Shown in pieces: positions 58,525 through 64,000 of a stretch of DNA of 64,000 nucleotides. The stretch's first letter is position 1. Each line of letters opens with the position of its first letter. Both the position numbers and the translations under genes were made by a program. The notes under the pieces were generated by a model, which saw nothing but the letters and a program-made list of their open reading frames with translations, was not told where the DNA came from and ran no database searches. The DNA is from Lactifluus volemus (lineage: Eukaryota > Basidiomycota > Agaricomycetes > Russulales > Russulaceae): assembly GCA_022376515.1 (NCBI GenBank), contig WTXI01000008.1, positions 1-64,000 of the forward strand, read 5' to 3'.

Positions 58525-58925
58525 GACCATCGGCGATCATTTCTTGTGGAGCTCTTTTAGTGCCTCCCACGCCTCCTTTGCATTCGATTTATCTTTTATT
58601 TTGTTGAAGGCCGAATCGGGGATTGACGACGCGATCAAGTTCATGAGCGCGGCCTCGTCATCCTCCCACTGTTCGTCCGGCGTCGCGCTGCTGATGGTGC
58701 CGCCGTCAATATATCGCTTCGTTGGTGATGTGTTCATTAGGTGGTCTTTCCATTTGTGGGATTTGACTATCAGGATCATCCTGTCTCTGTAGTTTTCCCA
58801 GTTGGATCCATCTGCTGCAAGCTGAGTGATTTTTGAACTGTGGACTTCAACCATTGTGAAGAAAAGGAGTGTGAGTGTTTTTGACTTTTGTGTAATCTCG
58901 TACTGATTTTTAGAATGCAACTCCA

Positions 58926-58937
58926 GGGCCCATAACC
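58926..58937 (-). promoter_or_regulatory. Copia-2 primer-binding site (half initiator tRNA-Met)
   Basis: Minus-strand GGTTATGGGCCC directly after the 5' LTR, the same 12 bases as in copia-1, complementary to the initiator tRNA-Met anticodon arm. Confidence 0.75.
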
Positions 58938-59393
58938 TGGTGTCAAAAACGAGAGTGAAGATGCAGCAAATGAACATGCGCGCGGGAGCAGAACAAGCAG
59001 GAGAGGCAGCGCAGAGCAAAACGAATGTGGGACGCATCCTTAATCCCCCAGTCTCGTATTTTGGTATTTATGTAGTCTAGTGTGTGTGCTACGGACTGAA
59101 TAAATTTAGTGCCAAGACAGCCACTCGATCTTAGTGTGCACAAGGCGGGACATTGCCATGTGCTCAGGTGAACTAACTATGCTAAGGTAAAAGGGAATTT
59201 GTCTGTAGAAAGTGAATGGTATCGTAATGGGCGGCTGTGGGCGCCCGCCCCCAACGAGGAGCAGGCGTTGTCCACGCCGGCGGGCCCTCAGGGAGCCGCG
59301 GGCGTTGGCAATCCCATCTCAGGGTCCCAGCGCACGCTGCACGCCGTTCTTGGCTGTCAGCCCCTCTTCGTGCCCGATTCGATTTCCCCAACA
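58938..59393 (-). repeat. Copia-2 5' LTR
   Basis: 456 bp, inner end fixed by the primer-binding site at 58937, outer end by the GCCCT target copy. An AATAAA-like signal lies in the shared LTR body on the plus strand, but the element reads minus. Confidence 0.9.
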
Positions 59394-60616
59394 GCCCTCG
59401 TCAATCTCGAACTTATAGATATCCCAGCATCTGCCTACTTTCCCCCAAGTCATATACTCAATCTGATTGCACTCATGACCCAACTGGAAACCTTCACAAT
59501 TCATTTTTGTTCGCCTCTTCCAAACCGTGACATTGAAAGGCAACTATCGAGCACCCCGATCACGACTCGCCACCTTCTCCATCTTCACCTGCTTTCATTT
59601 CGAGGGGTCAGCGATTACTTCGAAGTCCTTGTTGCTCGGATCAACGCCCCTGCACTTACCGTACTCGATGTCCAGTTTTTCAATCAGCTCATATTCACTG
59701 TCCCATACCTCTTTCAGTTTACACAAGCATCAGCGGATCTCAGGGATCGGGACAGGGCCCGTGCCGTCGAACTCACTTTTGATAAGGATTTCGTTGGTTT
59801 AATGGTGGGCCCTGATCTGAGTTTGCGGGAACATCCTTTGCGCTTCTGGATAGCGTGTAGACACCTCGATTGGCAGGTATCTTCCGTTGTCCAGATCCTT
59901 GGTGCACTTTCACCCATGCTTTCTCAGATTGAGAAACTCACGCTCAGCTACGTGGACAAAAATGAATCTTCAGAATGGCTCAACGGGGTCGACAGAACAC
60001 AGTGGCGCGAACTTTTCAGACCATTTGTCACTGTGAAGACGCTTTGCGTGCCAACCTCACTCGATGGAGGACTCACTCGTGCTCTGTGTTCGGAGGGTGG
60101 AGAGTCGTCTTTGGAACTGTTGCCAGATCTGCTGGAGCTTCAGTATTCTGGTGGAAGGGGTACTGGCAATGCATTTTCCCCATTCATCATTGAACGGGAA
60201 GCGGCGGGCCACCCCGTGCGCTTGGTATGTTATCTATTTCCGCACTCTTCTAGGCCACACCAACAGATTTTCGATCAGAGCGCAACCACAAGGGAGGGGA
60301 CCGAACTCAGGGTACCTGGAGGCACCAAGGCCGAGTGCACAAATTGCGGTGCTACCCGCACACCACTCTGGCGTCGCGGGTTGAATGACGAGCTCAACTG
60401 CAATGCATGTGGGCTTTACTTCAAAATGGTATGCTGTGTCCCCTCCCCCAACATGTATATACAGCTGAACATGTGACCAGCATGAGTACCCACGCCCGAA
60501 GAGCATGTGGAATAACCACCACGAGGGACGATCCCAGGCTGCACCCCGGCAAGAGACTTCGGAAATCATTGGTGCACTCCCTGCAATTAATCTTTACGGC
60601 CGGGGCTAATTAGTTC

Positions 60617-60790
60617 TGAAGGGCAATGTGATAATTGTTATACAACGGCGATACCTCTATGGCGGAAAGATGACGAAGGCAAAACAGTTTCAGTTTGCAA
60701 TGTGTGAGTATCTCCGGTTCTTTCTTACCCACCATGCTCATTTCCCCTCGCCTTTATAACGTACAGTTGCAGACTGTAGTAAGTCTCCCA
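60617..60790 (+). pseudogene. Second GATA finger remnant
   Basis: CDNCYTTAIPLWRKDDEGKT followed by VSVCN, then a possible GT-AG intron and CRL-stop. Many fungal GATA factors have a second finger ending CNACGLYYK. Here a 6 bp duplication (CAGTTTCAGTTT) lengthens the loop by two residues, and TAG replaces the expected Tyr. It is out of frame with the first-finger exon unless another intron is used. Confidence 0.6.
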
Positions 60791-61308
60791 ACGCTTCTAT
60801 ATTCTACAGTCTCAGGCTGATTGCTTCATGTTTTGTAAGGTGACCTCGGTGTACAGCCGCAAACGCCTCAACCACCGCCCACAAGTTTCTCGCTTTTCTT
60901 GCTTTTCCTACTTTACCACACCCCTTTCATCATACGCTTTCTATCCACCTTTCGGCATCACCATGACCCTCAACACAATGCCAACCTCACACCACACGCT
61001 GCAAAGCTCTCCCTTTACACCACAGTCAAAGCACTCGCTTTCCCCTTTGTTCCTAATAGCTTACTTTCTATTATCTGTCCTGTATATATAGACCTAGATT
61101 TCTCCTCTAAAATCATCATCATTCCTGTGTTCTCTCTCACTTTTGTGCGATCTCTAAGCTTTAGTATTTCCCCTCGACAAGTCTCAACGTTTCGAGTCCC
61201 GCGTTACGACTAAGCGTTTCGAATCCCTGTCTCTCCTCACTCCTCATACTTCCCATTTCCCTACTATCTCACTCGGGACGACATCAAGTCTCGCAGCCGA
61301 CACACATC

Positions 61309-64000
61309 TGGAGCCCACTCTCGGTGAATTTAGTAGATTTCTTTGTTCACCTTCGGTTGCAACTTGTGTTACACACCTGTTGCCACCTTGTTCACCCCTT
61401 AGTTCCCCCTCTCGTGTATGAGCAAGAAGACTCAGGCTCAGCCACCCCGCGATAAGAAAGGTCGTTGGATTAAGACGGCACCAGCCCCGAGTTCCCTAGC
61501 CACACCAGTCCCCATCGAAGAACATACCAGTACCAGTCGCTGCACCGCCTCCGCATCAGTTCCCAGTCCGTCCCCGCATATCCAGACCCCTTCCGCTATC
61601 CCAGGCAGCTTTCCTAGTCCTATACCCTCCCACCTCGATTCACCTTCGCCCGCCAGCGCTCCAGCTCGATCTATCGTTCCCACACCTGTCCAGAATCCGC
61701 CACCACCTTCCACATCCGTTCAGAACCAGTCGCCACCTCCCACGACCCCCGTTTCCTCTCCCGCAAGTTCAGCCAGTCAGCCGCCTCCCGTATCTTCAAC
61801 CAGTCAGCCTCCTCCTTCCCCCGTCGTCTCACCCTCCGCTTCCCCCTCCATATCTTCGCCTACAACCCCTGCAACCGCAATGTCCTCCTCGTCGCATACT
61901 GGACCGGCTGCCATGCCCGGCCCACGTTCCCCCAACGCACCCGTGTTCTCAGGCAGACCAGGCGATCCGATCGCCGACTTCCTACACGAGTACGAGATAA
62001 TTGCTACATCTCATGGTCTTACAGATGATCAGAAGGTGGAATGTACCTTTCGGTATGTCCCCTACACAGCCCGAAACTTCTGGACGACTCTCGATGGCTA
62101 CGATACCAAAGACTGGCCGGCGTTTCGCAAGAGTCTCGAGAAGTTATACCCCAACTTCGACCATACCACACGCTACACCCGACAAGCCCTCGTCGATTTC
62201 GCCCATAAGTCATCCATGTCCCGCTTATCCGATGAGCAGGATTTCATGGAGTACTACCTGCGTTTTCTTTCCATCAGTAACCCACTCCTCAAGGCACGGC
62301 AGATCTCAGACGAGGACCAGAGCACAGAATTCTTTCAAGGCTTCCATCACGTCGACCGGGACATGTTGGCCGCCCGCCTCTTCGCTATGCACCCCCGCCA
62401 CCCCCCTCACAAGCCATATGCCTTTGAAGACATCTATGAAGTTGCCCGAGGCTACTTTGCTAATACCCAGTTTCACAGGCCCCTGCAACGCCGCCTTCAC
62501 GATGACCCAGCGGGTCAGACCAATCCCAGCCACTGGATGAGCCGCTTCTTTCGGGCACGACGATCGCAACACCAGGCAGCGCCAGCAAGACCACTATACC
62601 CCGTATGGTCGTGATCTGCCTCGTGACACCCAACGAGCCGACTACGAAACGAAGACAGTCCGTTTTCAGGACCAGAACCCGGAACGGCCTCGGGACCCCC
62701 AGGGACTGGTCGATATCATCAATCAGATGAAGGGCCTGTCTATTTGCGAGCCTGCTTATGCTGCCCTCTATGCTCAGTGCACCCACTTCTACCCCTATGC
62801 TGTCCAGACTCTCGCCAAGCCCGACACTTCTCCAGCAGCTTCAGCCGTTGCTTACCAAGCGCCAGCGCACCAGGCCTGGTCTCAGCCTTCTGCCGCAGTA
62901 CCTCAGCCCGCATCCACTCCTTCCCCATTTTTTCTTCGCACACCTAAGCTGGATGGCTGTCGATTTTGCGCACAACCTGGCCACATTCTCCGCCGATGCC
63001 CAATCGCAGAGGAATATGTCAATACCGGCAAGGCACGCATTGTGGACAACCGCATGCATCTCCCTACCGGGGAACGCATCCCGAACGATGGCAGCGGCCG
63101 AGGATTAAAGTACGCCATTAATTCTTGGCTCTCCGCTAACAGTGCACGACCTAGCGAAATGCCTCCCGCTCCGTCCCAGCCTCAAACCATCGCTGCCCCT
63201 CTTCGTGACGCCCCCCCTCGCATGGCTCTCAGTTTCGAAGCCGTACAGCCTGCCGTGCCCTCAGCATACATTACAGAAGTCCCAGATTCCGACACCGAAG
63301 ACGACAGTCCCGCTGAAGAGCTGTATGACATGTTCGAAGTTTTTGCCGCTGAGAAGAAGAAACGGGAGTCAAAGCCACCCAAGCTCCCAGAAGCCGCGCT
63401 GCCCCCCCCTCCTGCCCCCTCTACGCCCCCTGCAAGCAGTTCCCGTGCCCCGCAGTTCCGCTACCAGTCCAATGCGGAAAGCCAACGCCTCACAGATGAG
63501 CTCCGCGACTTTCTCCTGGATGGTAAGTTAGCTCAGACGACCCCAGCCCATGTCCTCGCAGCTAGCGGTCCCATCCGCAAAGACCTCGTTGAACGACTCC
63601 GGACACGCCGTGTGGAGGCTGGAGCTTTCGAAGAACATCCTAGTGATGCTTCTCCCATCTCAGTCCTCGGAGCAGCTGCCCAGCGTGCAGCCGAGTTTTG
63701 TCTCCCCCTGCGAGAAGTCGACGTTCTCATCAATGGGAAGCATACGGAGGCCGGAGTACTCGATAATGGTTCGCAGATTGTCGCGATTCGTGCTGATCTC
63801 CTCCAGGATCTCGAGGCGCCAATCAATACCAACCGCCATCTCGAAATGGAAGGCACAAACCGTAGCACGAGTTGGACCCTTGGTTGTGCGGAAAACCTCC
63901 GCATGCGCATCGGAGATATAGACTTTCAGGTACACGCTCACGTCCTCGAAACCGCCCCTTTTCGCCTCCTTCTCGGACAGCCGTTTCACCACCTCCTACT
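61309..64000 (+). mobile_element. Ty3/gypsy-type LTR retrotransposon, 5' part (runs off the right edge)
   Basis: A candidate primer-binding site TGGAGCCCACTCTCGG at 61309-61324 begins with TGG, as expected for complementarity to a tRNA CCA end. The sequence to its left (about 60800-61308) is the presumed 5' LTR, including a TATATATA near 61083, but its start cannot be fixed without the 3' LTR. Gag begins at 61418. The 3' part of the element is outside the window. Confidence 0.75.
61418..64000 (+). CDS. Gypsy Gag and protease region, partial, with one +1 frame change
   Basis: 61418-about 62551 encodes a Ser/Pro-rich leader and a capsid-like domain (VFSGRPGDPIADFLHEYEI, FRKSLEKLYPNFD, DEQDFMEYYLRFLSI). 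That frame closes at 62614, but from about 62553 a second frame takes over without a stop to the window edge (GHDDRNTRQRQQ, a CCHC knuckle CRFCAQPGHILRRC near 62962-63003, and a retroviral-type protease motif VLDNGSQIVAIRADLL near 63752-63800). The shift is +1 near TTCTTTCGGGCAC. It could be a mutation, a sequencing error or, less likely, programmed frameshifting. The second frame has about 480 stop-free codons, so the copy looks young. Reverse transcriptase lies beyond the edge. Confidence 0.85.

Larger units (their letters stand above)
52872..58854 (-). pseudogene. Copia-2 gag-pol, broken by stops and a DNA insertion
   Basis: Starts at the ATG at 58854 (MVEVHSSKITQLAADGSNWE). Gag continues across the nested element (about 56925-58528) to a CCHC knuckle CYNCKKRGHTKAEC near 56540, then a degenerate protease (LYDSGVSTHMSP, where DSG is retained). 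Integrase follows (HRRLGH replaced by LYRRLGHVS; CNSCDYAK; VHSDVWGP; FRSDWGGEY; TPQHNRIAE), then a Pro/Gln linker, then reverse transcriptase (FNSAYLNG, SLYGLKQAGRRWY, VHVDDC) and RNase H (YTDVDGASQ, STAEAEYVA, DNQAALK). In-frame stops occur after HKK, IEL, YILL, ASVT, RSLI, LERV and PAP (all TGA) and after GHAR (TAG). The 595-codon RT/RNase H block (54659-52872) remains open. Confidence 0.9.
52491..59393 (-). mobile_element. Ty1/copia LTR retrotransposon, inactivated (copia-2)
   Basis: 456 bp LTRs at 52491-52946 and 58938-59393 start TGGTGTC and end CCCCAACA (plus strand). A 5 bp target duplication GCCCT lies at 52486-52490 and 59394-59398. The primer-binding site is at 58926-58937, and a purine tract (ATGGGGGAG on the minus strand) abuts the 3' LTR at 52946. 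The internal minus-strand gag-pol is closed by several stops and carries a 1.6 kb DNA element in gag. LTRs differ mostly by transitions at CpG positions. Confidence 0.93.
46500..60609 (+). pseudogene. F-box/LRR gene copy B joined to a GATA zinc finger, split by hAT and copia-2
   Basis: Three pieces read through in one frame once insertions and one target copy are removed: 46500-46720, 52077-52490 and 59399 onward. Joins are LAQV-SRAW (across hAT) and [12 protein letters not shown] (across copia-2). After the LRR-like region and GHPVRL the frame enters [19 protein letters not shown], then a GATA finger with C-x2-C-x17-C-x2-C spacing ([12 protein letters not shown] ... [10 protein letters not shown]). 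A 52-nt intron (60429-60480) leads to HEYPRPKSMWNNHHEGR and a TAA at 60607-60609, a tail typical of fungal GATA factors. No stop lies within the pieces, so transposons are the only visible lesions. The 42 bp at about 60224-60265 look like a short intron but also read through. Confidence 0.7.

Noticed and set aside
1..64000. tRNA, rRNA, CRISPR array or bacterial-type operon
   Set aside because: No cloverleaf-like sequence, rRNA signature or regularly spaced repeats were noticed; intron-rich genes argue for a eukaryote. A covariance-model scan would be decisive for tRNAs.

Overview
This window looks like nuclear DNA of a filamentous basidiomycete, most likely an Agaricomycete; I would not name a species. 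The evidence is many short GT-AG introns (about 50-60 bp), a heme-thiolate (chloroperoxidase/unspecific peroxygenase-type) peroxidase, a long TPR-CHAT protein, a DUF6535-type membrane protein, F-box/LRR genes, and typical fungal transposons (Helitron, Ty1/copia, Ty3/gypsy, hAT, a LINE tail). There are no operons, ribosome binding sites or CRISPR arrays. Several genes become visible only after splicing, and I give exon limits where splice phase and family motifs agree.

Layout. 1-0.7 kb: decayed LINE C-terminal tail. 1.7-2.9 kb: four-exon heme-thiolate peroxidase (+). 4.2-7.3 kb: TPR-CHAT protein (-). 8.4-9.9 kb: unresolved multi-exon gene (-). 10.2-10.5 kb: long inverted repeat. 11.2-17.5 kb: Helitron gene (DUF6570-like, HUH Rep, PIF1-like helicase; -). 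17.5-24.4 kb: transposon graveyard with repeats, a helicase fragment and one two-exon hypothetical gene. 24.7-31.4 kb: a small three-exon gene split by a complete, apparently young copia element (25.4-31.3 kb). 32.4-34.4 kb: secreted protein of glycoside-hydrolase-like appearance. 34.4-39.0 kb: no recognisable gene. 39.1-46.2 kb: duplicated cluster of DUF6535-like and F-box genes with paralogues in various states of decay, including an orphan Spa2-like C-terminal fragment. 46.5-60.6 kb: an F-box/LRR-GATA reading frame split by a 5.3 kb hAT element (itself carrying a solo gypsy LTR) and a 6.9 kb copia element (itself carrying a 1.6 kb DNA element). 61.3 kb to the right edge: 5' part of a gypsy element.

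How it fits together. The nested insertions have clean target-site duplications: GCCCAAGT for hAT, AAGGT for the solo LTR, GCCCT for copia-2, GTGAC for copia-1. Removing each insertion restores the interrupted reading frame without any change. Copia-1 has identical LTRs and one uninterrupted gag-pol frame. Copia-2 and the hAT transposase are instead silenced mostly by TGA stops at positions where CGA arginine codons are expected, and the copia-2 LTRs differ largely by C/T and G/A changes at CpG sites. This pattern is what methyl-CpG deamination (or a RIP-like process) would leave. Both copia elements carry a primer-binding site complementary to the anticodon arm of initiator tRNA-Met, as in half-tRNA priming.
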